Of a stretch of DNA of 64,000 bases, positions 40,998-50,803 are shown one piece after another. Position 1 is the first letter of the stretch, and the number at the start of each line of letters is the position of its first letter. Under the pieces are notes generated by a model, which ran no database searches, was not told the origin of the DNA, and worked only from the letters and a program-made list of their open reading frames with translations. A program made the position numbers and the translations under genes. The stretch is from the NCBI GenBank assembly GCA_958295495.1, contig OY282352.1:1364001-1428000 (forward strand), read 5' to 3'. This stretch comes from an uncultured Latescibacterota bacterium (GTDB lineage: Bacteria; Latescibacterota; UBA2968; UBA8231).

Positions 40998-43900
40998 TTA
41001 GGCTCTATCTCCGAAAAAATTGCAACGATCATGAATAATTTCTTCCATGTCGTCCAAGTCAGCATCGGAGAGTCCTGCATAGACCTTTGCCGCTAGCTTG
41101 AGGAGGCCATTGGTATTTGCTTCAAAAGAGGTTTCCAGTCCCATGCGATACTTGATGTCGTAGTTGATGATGAAGTCCAGTTCCTCGTCGGTTAAGCCAT
41201 AGTGTTTTGCCAATGCACTGTCGATTTCGTCGATAATGGGTTTTGACGGTTTTTGGTTGAACTCGTCGTAAACGACCTTTCCCGTTGTCTGGTATCGAGT
41301 TTCCTTGCGTTGTTTGTGGTGGTTGAAGCTCTCCATTAGGAGATCAGTCAACTTACCGAGGCTGTGTTTCGTATCTTGAGACATCTGGTCAAGTCCGAGA
41401 GGGAAACTCTCAATCTCCCGCATATTTAGGTGACGGCAATCGGATAAGATCAAAAACCACCAGTAGAACAGTGAGCTATTCAACGCTGCAACCACTGCCG
41501 CCGCATCAGGCTTCGTAGCCAAAGTCAAAGACTTAACTTGGGTAGAGACTTTTTCTCCGTCTTGATCATTCCAGAAATATGGAATAAAATTCGTCGCACG
41601 GATCCAATATCGTGGCGCGTTATGGAAGTAAACAGTGCCTCCCTTTGAGCGCAATGAGTATCTCCTTTGAATAGACTGTTTTAACCGCTGATTAGCGTTC
41701 AACTTTTCCAGCAATTGTTCTTCGGTGCGACTATGGATCTTAGGTACTGAGTAGGGAATTATAGATATGGGTATAGCGGTATTCACGTACTCAATAGAGG
41801 AAAGCAAGGCGGTGCGAAACTGTTCGTTCCAGCGATGGTAACGGGACGAAAGTATCCCACCTACCGAACCTGATATGTCACCAGCCGTCAAATAGATGGC
41901 AAGTCGCTGGTCAACGCCGACAAACAATTTGGCAGGACGAATATCATAGCTAGATACCCACAATGTTGTATTCTTCGATACCAGAAGCTGCTGAACGGAC
42001 CCCATACGGTCGGTACAAATTGCAGAGTGTGGCACGATCATTCCGCTCTTACCGAGAGATGCAATAAGGCCAGTGTTTCGCTCCAATACGAAAGCGTAAA
42101 GATTGCCACAGGATTTGGTGGTATAACCTTTGACTTTATAGGTCTTTTTAATTTTGCTGTACTCAATATACGGCGGATTCCCAACAATCACGTCGAACCC
42201 ACCGCTGTCCATAATCCCATAAAACTCGACGAACCAGTGAAACGGCTGGTGACTATCACGCCATTGCCGGTACGCTCGTTCATCTCCAATCTTGACGCCG
42301 TAATCACCCGCCAAATACTGGTCCAATTCGTCCCGCAGGTCATCGAACCGCCTCCGCAATTTAGCTTTCGCGTCGGCGAACTTGTCTGCGTCCATGCGGT
42401 GTTCGGTCTGCATTTCGCGGAACCTGCGGAAGGCGCGGTCAGCGATTTCAGCGCGCTCTTTGATCTTTGGGAGTTCCGGCAGTTTTCTCAGATCAAAACT
42501 CAGCGCGTTTTCTACTTCTTTAAACGAAGTGAACCCAACGAGTGTGTTGCCAGCGCGGACGTTGAAGTCGATATCGGGCAGCGGCTCGATCTGTTCGTAA
42601 CTCTCCAACTGCGCGACCAGCTTTAGGAAGAGCCGTAGTTTACAGATTTCCACGGCCTCTTCCATGATGTCCACGCCGTACAGATTACCAACAATGATGG
42701 ACTTGAGAATGAAATACGGTTCACTGGCGTGTTCGGCGACGTGTTTTAGCACCTTGCGGAAGTCACTCAGTTTCTCTGGGCGGTGCTTGCGTTCCGAGCG
42801 CTCCAGATCGTCGAGAAATCCCTGCATGGCCTCCAAGCAGGCCGTGTATATCGGCTCCAAGATGTTGAGCGCGGCAAACAAGAAGGCACCGGAACCGCAG
42901 GTGGGATCAAGGATGGAGACCTGAGTAATCGCCTTCCAGAAGGCACGAACCAGTTCCGGCCCCTCGCTCCCGGCGATCACGTCCTGAGCGAACTTCTCAA
43001 TGTCCAGATTGTACGTGATGAGGTCGTTGATTGACGCGACCTCGCCGGCAGCGAGCTTGGCGCGGACTTCTTCATAATGCTGGCGGCGGGCGACATGCTC
43101 GCGCCAAGTTTCGGTGGGAAGGGCATAGTCGGGCGGGGCCGCCTTGTTCCAATCTCCGCGCTTGGACACATCTTTCAAGCCAACAGCTATCTCAGGCGGC
43201 AACTCGCGCTTTTCCGCAAGGGGCTCTCTAGTATGGATGTTATATGTAATGCCGTGGCGGACAGCCTCATAGAAGTACCCATCTGGGTCATCCGACAACA
43301 GCCTCCACACCCCGCCACCGGGCTTGAAGGCGATGGAGCACTCCTTTTTAGCCCGATCAAACAGGAAGGGAATGACGGTGTTGCGGCTGATGTAGCCGGT
43401 GATGTCTTCCTTCGTGTAATACGCCCCCATCTGCTTTTGGTTGATGTACTTTTCGAAGATGTAGCCGAGGACATCGGGGTTGATTTCGTTGTCCTTGTGA
43501 AGCGGCCGGTCGTCGAGATGCCACTGGTAGGCGTCGAAAAAGTCGAAGATTTTCTGGAATGCCTCATCCGGAATGTGGATGTCTTCGTTGTCGCGTTCCA
43601 GGTCATGGACTTCAAAGAGGCCGCCGTTGAGATAGGGAATCCTGCCCAGCAATTCGGCCAATTCGGGTGTGCGGTCAGCCTCTGGCTGTCCCAACCCTTC
43701 GTGAAACAGCCGCAACAGGAACAGTCGGTAGAACGTCTGAAAGCGATCCTTCCCGTGCGCCGTCTGCATACGTTGCAGGCGGTTTTGCAGATAGTCTGTA
43801 TCGCCGTCGAGAAAGCCCCGCTTCTGAATAAAATAAATGAACATCATCCGGTTGAGCATCAGCGAGGCGTACCATTCGCGATTAGCTACGTTCTCGATTC

Positions 43901-44456
43901 CTTCGATGAAGCTGAGGAAGGCGAGGTGTTCCTTCTTGAAGCGATCGTAGAACCTCTTTGTGACCTTCTCGACGTTGAAGGCCGCGCGCACCCGACCCGA
44001 TACATCAACGATGGTCAGGTCGGCTTCCTCGTCCAGCGTGAAGACAAGCTGCTCCAGCTTCTGGATTAGCGCCTCGCCCGCCTGCCCCCTTTGGTAAATA
44101 TGCGAGCGCGAACGGTCGGGCTGACCCGGTTCGCGTTTCACCCATTGCCAGCACAGGGTGCTCTTGTCGCGGGTGGCGTACACGATGATGTGCTCGCGGG
44201 CGGTCTTGGCGACGACTTTCTCAATCTTCTGTCGGGTGGGATGGTCCGGGAAGGCGTCGTTTTCGTCCGCTATGTACTGGTAAACAACCATGCCGCGCTT
44301 GTGGGCGACGGCTTGGAGAGCGTATGTCGCGTTGGCGACGGTGACTTCCATGTCCGCGCCGCCGCGGTCCCAGCCAAGCTCCTCAATGAACAGGGGTCGG
44401 AGGTCGAACTTCTCTAGATATTCTCTGATTCTCGGGCGGTCGAGGTGTGGTGGCAT
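40998..44456 (-). CDS. Eco57I-like type IIG N6-adenine methylase/restriction protein
   Basis: 1152 residues. Motif I is DPTCGSGAFLFAAL (about 515) and motif IV is IVGNPPYIEYSK (about 775), as in gamma-class N6-adenine methylases of the Eco57I group. A long N-terminal region (1-330) precedes the MGAYYTKEDITGYISRN segment typical of this group; a target recognition region follows motif IV. The next gene upstream on the same strand is a PLD-SNF2 helicase, with AbiE genes in opposite orientation between them. The pairing suggests a restriction-like system needing helicase translocation. It differs from BREX and canonical DISARM because their other core genes are absent. Confidence 0.85.
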   Translation of the reverse strand: MPPHLDRPRIREYLEKFDLRPLFIEELGWDRGGADMEVTVANATYALQAVAHKRGMVVYQYIADENDAFPDHPTRQKIEKVVAKTAREHIIVYATRDKSTLCWQWVKREPGQPDRSRSHIYQRGQAGEALIQKLEQLVFTLDEEADLTIVDVSGRVRAAFNVEKVTKRFYDRFKKEHLAFLSFIEGIENVANREWYASLMLNRMMFIYFIQKRGFLDGDTDYLQNRLQRMQTAHGKDRFQTFYRLFLLRLFHEGLGQPEADRTPELAELLGRIPYLNGGLFEVHDLERDNEDIHIPDEAFQKIFDFFDAYQWHLDDRPLHKDNEINPDVLGYIFEKYINQKQMGAYYTKEDITGYISRNTVIPFLFDRAKKECSIAFKPGGGVWRLLSDDPDGYFYEAVRHGITYNIHTREPLAEKRELPPEIAVGLKDVSKRGDWNKAAPPDYALPTETWREHVARRQHYEEVRAKLAAGEVASINDLITYNLDIEKFAQDVIAGSEGPELVRAFWKAITQVSILDPTCGSGAFLFAALNILEPIYTACLEAMQGFLDDLERSERKHRPEKLSDFRKVLKHVAEHASEPYFILKSIIVGNLYGVDIMEEAVEICKLRLFLKLVAQLESYEQIEPLPDIDFNVRAGNTLVGFTSFKEVENALSFDLRKLPELPKIKERAEIADRAFRRFREMQTEHRMDADKFADAKAKLRRRFDDLRDELDQYLAGDYGVKIGDERAYRQWRDSHQPFHWFVEFYGIMDSGGFDVIVGNPPYIEYSKIKKTYKVKGYTTKSCGNLYAFVLERNTGLIASLGKSGMIVPHSAICTDRMGSVQQLLVSKNTTLWVSSYDIRPAKLFVGVDQRLAIYLTAGDISGSVGGILSSRYHRWNEQFRTALLSSIEYVNTAIPISIIPYSVPKIHSRTEEQLLEKLNANQRLKQSIQRRYSLRSKGGTVYFHNAPRYWIRATNFIPYFWNDQDGEKVSTQVKSLTLATKPDAAAVVAALNSSLFYWWFLILSDCRHLNMREIESFPLGLDQMSQDTKHSLGKLTDLLMESFNHHKQRKETRYQTTGKVVYDEFNQKPSKPIIDEIDSALAKHYGLTDEELDFIINYDIKYRMGLETSFEANTNGLLKLAAKVYAGLSDADLDDMEEIIHDRCNFFGDRA

Positions 44457-44581
44457 TGGGAATATCCCGGATTAGCTGCTCGTTTTTAACACCTTAGAGT
44501 CGGGTAGTGTATCGCATCCATAATAAATTAACCATGAATAGCGTATTTGACAAAATTCTCTGAAAATGTGAATTTATACAG

Positions 44582-45397
44582 ATGAAATATACTTCTTCCT
44601 CGGATCGGCCAATCGGTCGGCGAAGGCTCGCAGCCGTAATACGAGCCGCCAACGATATCATCAAAATTGACGATGTCGCGGCAACACTCACCATCGGCAG
44701 ACTTGAAGCCTCCAAGCTCTTGTCCCGATGGGCAGGCCAAGGCTGGTTGCGCCGTGTCGGTCGAGGAGCATATATCCCCGTGCCTATGGATTCGCTCGAC
44801 AGCCAGCATGTGCTCGAAGATCCTTGGGTGCTTGTTCCCGCCCTTTTCACCCCGGCCTATATCGGGGGCTGGACGGCCGCTGAGCACTGGGATCTTACTG
44901 AGCAGTTGTTCCGCGACATCATCGTCCTGACAGCGCAGACAGTACGCGAAAAGCGTCAGGTCCGTCACGGAGCGCACTTTACGCTGTATCACGTTCAAGA
45001 GCGCAAAATCTTCGGCACGAGGCCCGTTTGGCGCGGTCGTTCCAAAGTGCTGCTGTCGGATGTTCACCGGACCGTGATCGACATGCTGGACAATCCCGCC
45101 TTGGGAGGAGGGATTCAACACATGTCCGATTGCTTGAATGCCTACCTGAAACGCCCTGACCGCAGCGATGATACGATCACTGCCTATGCCGAAAAGCTTG
45201 GCAATGGAGCAGTATTCAAGCGCCTTGGCTTTTTGGCCGACCAACATTCCGATACTTCCCATATCACAGATATTTGCCAGGCGCATCTGACAGCAGGCAA
45301 CGCTAAACTCGACACCACCCTCAGATGCTCCCGGCTGATTTCCAAATGGTGCCTCTGGGTCCCGTCAACTTGGACGGAAGAGCTCTCGCATGATTGA
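44582..45397 (+). CDS. AbiEi-type antitoxin of a type IV toxin-antitoxin system
   Basis: 271 residues. The N-terminal winged-helix HTH (about 15-70: IDDVAATLTIGRLEASKLLS and GWLRRVGRGAYIPVP) matches the AbiEi antitoxin N-terminal domain, followed by the AbiEi C-terminal region (YIGGWTAAEHWDLTEQLFRD). It normally represses its own operon and opposes the AbiEii nucleotidyltransferase. A TTGACA lies about 27 bases upstream of the start without a clear -10. Its stop overlaps the toxin gene start by eight bases. The toxin is decayed, so this antitoxin may be a relic. Confidence 0.85.
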   Translation: MKYTSSSDRPIGRRRLAAVIRAANDIIKIDDVAATLTIGRLEASKLLSRWAGQGWLRRVGRGAYIPVPMDSLDSQHVLEDPWVLVPALFTPAYIGGWTAAEHWDLTEQLFRDIIVLTAQTVREKRQVRHGAHFTLYHVQERKIFGTRPVWRGRSKVLLSDVHRTVIDMLDNPALGGGIQHMSDCLNAYLKRPDRSDDTITAYAEKLGNGAVFKRLGFLADQHSDTSHITDICQAHLTAGNAKLDTTLRCSRLISKWCLWVPSTWTEELSHD

Positions 45398-46217
45398 CAA
45401 GCGCGAGATTATCGACGCCGCAACGGCACTTAGTCTCAATCCCCATATAACTGAGAAGGACTACGTCCTCGGTTGGCTCCTCTGGGGTATCTACGGTCAC
45501 GACAAGTTAGCCGAAAGCTGGATATTCAAAGGCGGCACCTGCCTGAAGAAGTGCTTCTTTGAAACCTACCGATTTTCAGAATACTTGGATTTTACGCTCA
45601 CCGATTCTTCGCATATAAATAACGCGTTTCTGAAAACAGTATTTGCCGAAATCGGTGGACGCATATACGAGGAAACAGGTATAGAGTTACCGATAGACTT
45701 TCAGCAATTTGAAATCTATGTCAATCCGCGTGGTCGGGAATCCTGCCAAGGCCGAATTGGCTATCAGGGGCCTATACCGCCACGCGGCAAGAGTGCGCCA
45801 CGTATCAAACTTGACCTGACCGCAGATGAATGCGTTGTCTTGCCTCCGATTCAGGTGCCTGTCTTTCATCCATACAGTGATGTTCCAGATGGCGGGATCG
45901 TCGTACAGTCCTATCCCTACGAGGAGGCTTTCGCCGAGAAAATCCGCGCCCTTGCCGAACGGACGCGGCCCCGCGACCTGTACGATGTGATCAACATGTT
46001 CCGGAATGCTGATGTACGACCCACCGCTTCTGTCCTTCTCAGTACGTGCGACCCCAGGCCCAATACGCCGCGATAGACCATCTCCGAGTGGCCAACCTAC
46101 GTTTATAAGTGTTCGCTCTGCGGAAAGCATTTTAAGCGGAGAAAGCAGACTACTACTCTCAACCCACACAATGACAAGAGTGGCTATCCTTGTCAGGCAG
46201 ATATGCCCAGTGGATAG
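45390..46217 (+). pseudogene. Decayed AbiEii-type nucleotidyltransferase toxin
   Basis: The intact frame runs to a TAG at 46074-46076 (228 residues). FKGGTCLKKCFFETYRFSE fits the AbiEii nucleotidyltransferase, but the expected Asp-x-Asp is Tyr65-Leu66-Asp67, so one catalytic acid is lost (GAC to TAC). The middle (PRIKLDLTADE, RTRPRDLYDVINMFRN) is conserved. After ASVLL the sequence departs from the family. Beyond the TAG the same frame continues as EWPTYVYKCSLCGKHF, then a His/Cys tail to a stop at 46215-46217, which looks like the C-terminal zinc-ribbon of longer homologues. I infer an internal deletion plus a nonsense mutation. It could still make a truncated, inactive protein. Confidence 0.7.
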
Positions 46218-46261
46218 ATATAGAGTACTGAGCTATAAAAAAAGAAAATCCCGACGAGGTT

Positions 46262-49200
46262 TCAGCTCCCATCCTGTTTAATAAGGCCCAGCGAGCAGAT
46301 AATGCTCGGTTCTTGGCGTTCTTCTTCTTCGTGGACGATGCAGAGCCGGTCTTCATCCCTGAGTGTGATGACCAATTCGGCAAGTGCCTCAGCGGAAACC
46401 CCGCTGCGCAACTGCCGATTCAGCGTATCCAGCGCTGCTTGACGCAAAGGATAGTGATAGATGTCGTCAATTGCCCTACGTAGGGGTTCCGTATCGAACA
46501 GTGTACCTTCGACCCGTTCGGCATGACTCTTGAGCCGCTCGTAGGCGCGAAACCGGGCTCCAGACGGTCGCCCAAGCTGGCCTCCGACCTGTTTTTCCTC
46601 ACGGGCAATGTGCTCTGCTGCCTTACTCACCAGATCGTGATGGGTGTCGTGACGCGGTAAAGCTGGCGTGTCGGGCGAGCATTCGGCAGTCCGCAGGATC
46701 TCGAATTGACTCTCGGTAATGCTCCTACCATCGCGGCCAAGCCAAGCCAATGCATCGTTTCTTTGTGCAGTACGCATATAAACGAGAGCCCCTTCCGGTT
46801 GCTCTGGCCGTTCATGGTAGGCTTTCGAGGAATACACCACGGACGGCAAGTCCTCGATCTTCTTTTTAAGCGGCGGGTCGGCCTCCGTTGCGTTTTTCCA
46901 GATTTGGTAGGCGTAAGATGAGAGATCAACTTCTGTATCGTCGTCGCCATCGAGAATGCCGGCCTTCTCGTTATAGAGGTCGAGTACTGTCTTTTGGTCC
47001 TCATCCTCGAAGAATGCCTCGTCCGTTCCTACCACCTCGGCGTTTTCCTCGAGGCGTTTCCGCACGCGCTCCCGCAGCCGGATCAGGCACTCGATCCCTT
47101 CGGCGGGAAGAAAGGAGTAGCACAGGATGTCGTCCGCCATTTGGCCGATGCGGTCAACCCGGCCAGCCCGTTGAATCAGGCGGATGATGGCCCACGGTAG
47201 GTCGTAGTTCACCACGACGGCGCAGTCTTGCAGGTTCTGCCCTTCGCTGAGGACGTCAGTCGCAATCAGTATGCGCAGTTCCTCTTTGCTGGGGTCGTCT
47301 TTCTCGTTGCTCCTCGGGCTAAAGCACCAAGCGAGTTTCGTCACGTCCGGCGTATCCCCGGTCACGGCGGCCATGCTCGGCACTCCGCGCACCTTCAACT
47401 CGCTTTCTAGGTAGCGTACCGTGTCGGCGAATTGGGTGAAGACCAGAACTTTGCGGTCCGCATGTTCATCCCTCAGCAGTTCTTCCAGTGCGCCCAGCTT
47501 GGCGTCCTTGGCCGCTTTCCACTCGCCGAATTGGGCTAGGAGGTCGAGAAGCGTCTTGGCGTCGGCCTTGAGGGCACTGCCAAGATCCGCGACGAAGTGG
47601 CGTGGCGACAGCCAGCGAAATCGCCTCTTATAGCGGTTAGCATAGAGCGCATAGACCTCGGCGGCCCGCTGGCGGAAATCGGCCTCAGTCCTCAGTGAGG
47701 TTGCTCCGTTGGACTCTTCAGGCTCATCCTCATCTTCCGCATCGAAGAAGTCTCCGACGCTCTCATCGGCATCTTTATCGAAGGATTGCGTATCCAGAAG
47801 CCCGGCATCGGTCGTTCCGATGGGGAGCGACAGGTCATTTTCAATGGCGTAAAGAAAAATGAAGTTCCTGAGAATGTGCCGTTCGACCGACAGCAGAAAT
47901 GAGTGGCCGCTGCTTTCTAGGCGTTTGAACAGGTTGGTTCGGCAAAAGCCCATGAGGCGCTTACCAGCACGCGACAAGTCGTCTAGGACCTTTGTCTCGG
48001 TGTCGGTGGGTGGCGTGGACAGCGATGACTCAACGTAATTGCCCAGACCGTAGCGCGGGAGTTCCAAGCCGTTTATGGCCTCAACGACGTTGTCCGCGAA
48101 CAGCCGAGCGTATTGCTCATCTATATCAAACCTAAGCGTCTTTGGGACTCGCGTTGGGAAATAGGAGCGCGTACCGTCTTCAAAGGTCAGGTATTTTCGC
48201 CCATTGGTCTCATCGGTGGCAGAATAGTTGTCTTGGATGAAGCTGCGAGTCCGACGCACGAGATACAGGCGCATCAGCTCTCGCCAGTCGTCGGCGTGTT
48301 CAGATTTTTCAAATGCCGCTAGAGATCGAACCGGGGCTTGGTGCTGGCGCACGAACTCTGTCTCACCCATCTCCCTAAGCAAGCGTTCTGGGCGAACGCC
48401 GAGATCTGCATCATCGGCTACAAATAGGCGAAGCTGGCTAGATAAATCCAGATAGGTCTTGTTGTACGGGGTCGCCGACAACAGGATGCACTTGCTGTCG
48501 TTTTCCTTGATGTATTCTTGGATAGCACGGTAGCGCTTGCCTTCGCGGTTTCTCAGATTGTGGCTCTCGTCGATGAGCACCAGCCGATAGCGGCGCATGT
48601 TGGGCAATTCGTTAATCACGCGGCTGATCGACAGTACGCGAGCCCGCATACGGTACTGCCCGCGATAATCCTCCCACATCGGAACGAGATTCTTCGGGCA
48701 AATGATTAAGGTCTCAAGGCCGTGATCGTCTTCAAACACGCGCGCCAGAGCAGTGGCCATGAGCGTCTTGCCCAGTCCGACGACATCGCCGATGATGACG
48801 CCGCTGCGTTTGTTCAGGAGATGGGCCGCGATTTTTACCGCAGCCGTCTGGAAGTCGAGCAGTTTGTTGCCGAAGTCTGTGGGGATGCGAAACTCGGTCA
48901 GGCCGGCCCGTGCTTCCTGTGATAGGTGATAGGCCATCTTAACGTAGATATGGTACGGCGGAGTCGGTTCCTCTCGCACCCAACTATCATTGATAATTTC
49001 GATAAGCTCTTGCGATATATCGACGCACCAACGATCATTCCACCGCTCTGCAAACCATTGGGCGAGCTTCTGACAGGCGTCGTGTTCCAGCACATCGACG
49101 TTGAGTTCACCCTGACCAGATAGCCCCGCTTGAGTGAGATTACTGCTGCCCAAATATCCGACCGTCGGATTGATCGGATCGGGGCGGAACAACAAATAGA

Positions 49201-49624
49201 GCTTGGCGTGAAGCGGGTGCCTGAGGAACAGCTTGACCACGACCTTCTTTGCTTTGAGTTGTCGCGCTAGTCTGCGAAGGCCCGCCTCGTCCGCGTTGCT
49301 GGGTGCGCCGATCGTCAATTGCTCTCGAAACTCTTCCGCCAGCTTGCGCTTCAATCGCGACGCCGTCTGGTTGTCTAGCCGCTCTTCATTTGCCGAAAAA
49401 TTTCTCGCAATGCGAAGCTCTTCATGGGGCAGCCGCTGCATGCCGACCAGCAGACGGCAGCAATGACCGTCTCCACCATCCCATTTTTCGACGTATTCGT
49501 CAATGGCTCGCCAGCCGCGGAGGTTGAAGTAGCCCACGCAGAAGTCTGCCTGGTCGGAAACCTCCATGGTTTCCGCCAGAGCTGGACGGAGCGATTGTTC
49601 AATGTTGTCGAATATCCGCGGCAT
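46262..49624 (-). CDS. Helicase with N-terminal phospholipase D-like nuclease and SNF2 motor
   Basis: 1120 residues. The N-terminal PLD-like domain (about 1-210) has the HKD motif in HAKLYLLFRPD and GSSNLTQAGL. The SNF2/DEAD motor follows: GDVVGLGKTLMAT (Walker A, about 282), DESHNLRN (Walker B), LLSATPYNKT, VLVFTQFADT, and QRAGRVDRIGQ (motif VI, about 855). The combination should move along DNA and cut or mark it. It partners the Eco57I-like methylase of the same strand. Its first five codons lie within the right 166-bp repeat, which also contains the dppC end. Confidence 0.88.
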   Translation of the reverse strand: MPRIFDNIEQSLRPALAETMEVSDQADFCVGYFNLRGWRAIDEYVEKWDGGDGHCCRLLVGMQRLPHEELRIARNFSANEERLDNQTASRLKRKLAEEFREQLTIGAPSNADEAGLRRLARQLKAKKVVVKLFLRHPLHAKLYLLFRPDPINPTVGYLGSSNLTQAGLSGQGELNVDVLEHDACQKLAQWFAERWNDRWCVDISQELIEIINDSWVREEPTPPYHIYVKMAYHLSQEARAGLTEFRIPTDFGNKLLDFQTAAVKIAAHLLNKRSGVIIGDVVGLGKTLMATALARVFEDDHGLETLIICPKNLVPMWEDYRGQYRMRARVLSISRVINELPNMRRYRLVLIDESHNLRNREGKRYRAIQEYIKENDSKCILLSATPYNKTYLDLSSQLRLFVADDADLGVRPERLLREMGETEFVRQHQAPVRSLAAFEKSEHADDWRELMRLYLVRRTRSFIQDNYSATDETNGRKYLTFEDGTRSYFPTRVPKTLRFDIDEQYARLFADNVVEAINGLELPRYGLGNYVESSLSTPPTDTETKVLDDLSRAGKRLMGFCRTNLFKRLESSGHSFLLSVERHILRNFIFLYAIENDLSLPIGTTDAGLLDTQSFDKDADESVGDFFDAEDEDEPEESNGATSLRTEADFRQRAAEVYALYANRYKRRFRWLSPRHFVADLGSALKADAKTLLDLLAQFGEWKAAKDAKLGALEELLRDEHADRKVLVFTQFADTVRYLESELKVRGVPSMAAVTGDTPDVTKLAWCFSPRSNEKDDPSKEELRILIATDVLSEGQNLQDCAVVVNYDLPWAIIRLIQRAGRVDRIGQMADDILCYSFLPAEGIECLIRLRERVRKRLEENAEVVGTDEAFFEDEDQKTVLDLYNEKAGILDGDDDTEVDLSSYAYQIWKNATEADPPLKKKIEDLPSVVYSSKAYHERPEQPEGALVYMRTAQRNDALAWLGRDGRSITESQFEILRTAECSPDTPALPRHDTHHDLVSKAAEHIAREEKQVGGQLGRPSGARFRAYERLKSHAERVEGTLFDTEPLRRAIDDIYHYPLRQAALDTLNRQLRSGVSAEALAELVITLRDEDRLCIVHEEEERQEPSIICSLGLIKQDGS

Positions 49625-49775
49625 TGTAATCGTTCACAGCATTCGGTTTCGGCCGGCTACCAAAGCCGGGCGCTTCGAGCAGCGCGAGGTCATCCGCTAC
49701 CGGCTAGCATACGGATCGGCTGCGTCGCGCATCCCATCGCCGACCACGTTGAAGGCCAAAACCGCGACGACCACG
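49610..49775. repeat. Right 166-bp direct repeat flanking the defence island
   Basis: Pairs with 38768-38933 (165 of 166 identical). Here it spans the intact 3' end of dppC, the short dppC-helicase intergenic stretch and the helicase start. Identity stops exactly at both borders. Confidence 0.95.
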
Positions 49776-50803
49776 AAAAGCCCGGGGAGCAACAGCCACG
49801 GCGCCATGGCCACGGCCTGAAAATTCTGCGCCTTTTGCAGCAGCACCCCCCAGCTAACCACGGGTGCCCGCAGCCCAATCCCCAAAAAACTCAGCGCGGT
49901 CTCCCCGAGAATCATGCCCGGCACCGCTAGGGTGGCCGACGTGATCACGTGGCTGAGGAACGACGGCAGCAGGTGTTTGAAGATGATTTTCAACTCGTTG
50001 GTGCCCGATAGACGGGCGGCGACCACGAAATCCTCGTCGCGCAGCGACAGAAAGCGGCCGCGCACCACCCGCGCCAACCCGGTCCAGCCCATCAGCGAGA
50101 GGATGATGGTGACGCCAAAATAAATCCGCAGCGGTGCCCAGTGCGCTGGCAGTGCCGCGCTCAATGCCATCCACAGCGGTAGCTGTGGCACGGCCATCAG
50201 GACCTCGATCATCCGCTGCACCACCACATCGACCCAGCCGCTGTAATAACCAGCCAATCCCCCGAGCAGGATGCCGATGAGGAAGGTCAGGGCCACGCCG
50301 ATTAGCCCAATGGTGAGCGAAATGCGCGCCCCGTATATAATCCGACTAAAAAGATCGCGGCCCAAGTCGTCGGCACCAAAGAGGAACAACGGCCCGCTGC
50401 CCGCGCTAAACAAGTGCAAGTCCGCGTTGAAAAGCCCCCAAAACTCGTAGGCCGGGCCGCGCACGAAGAAGCGAATCGGATACACGGCCTCGGTATCGAC
50501 GAGATATTCGCGCTGCCACGGACCAGCGGCCGTGTTTTGCCGCACGCCGTGGACAAAGGGCCGCCAGTGAAAGTGCCCCTCGCCGTCGAAAAAGCGAATC
50601 GACTGCGGCGGGCAGAGGACGTATTGCGCGTGGCGCTGGTCGGGCCGGTAAGGCGAGATGAATTCGCACAGGGCCGCGAGCCCGTAGAGCGCGATCAGGA
50701 CCGCGCCGCCGGCTAGGGCCAGCCGATGGCGGCGGAAGCGCATCCACATCAGCCGCCACTGCGAGGCGTCGGCTAGTTGAGTTGCGGGGCGAGCTTCACT
50801 CAT
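49697..50803 (-). CDS. dppC: Peptide ABC transporter permease, DppC type
   Basis: 368 residues from the ATG at 50803, which overlaps the dppB stop; a TTG seven codons upstream is possible. Helix 1 (about residues 30-50) is followed by a long periplasmic insert of about 110 residues, then the BPD_transp_1 domain with five helices and the EAA-like motif VAARLSGTNELKIIFKHLLP. The large insert after helix 1 is typical of the group seen in Latescibacterota-like genomes. Its 3' end is duplicated at the far side of the island. Confidence 0.92.
   Translation of the reverse strand: MSEARPATQLADASQWRLMWMRFRRHRLALAGGAVLIALYGLAALCEFISPYRPDQRHAQYVLCPPQSIRFFDGEGHFHWRPFVHGVRQNTAAGPWQREYLVDTEAVYPIRFFVRGPAYEFWGLFNADLHLFSAGSGPLFLFGADDLGRDLFSRIIYGARISLTIGLIGVALTFLIGILLGGLAGYYSGWVDVVVQRMIEVLMAVPQLPLWMALSAALPAHWAPLRIYFGVTIILSLMGWTGLARVVRGRFLSLRDEDFVVAARLSGTNELKIIFKHLLPSFLSHVITSATLAVPGMILGETALSFLGIGLRAPVVSWGVLLQKAQNFQAVAMAPWLLLPGLFVVVAVLAFNVVGDGMRDAADPYASR

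Noticed and set aside
46006..46281. 91-codon plus-strand frame after the AbiEii stop
   Set aside because: Out of frame with the zinc-ribbon-like tail; the in-frame continuation explains the sequence better.
38934..49609. Canonical BREX or DISARM system
   Set aside because: The methylase and helicase fit in part, but pglZ, brxC, drmA and drmB genes are absent from the island.
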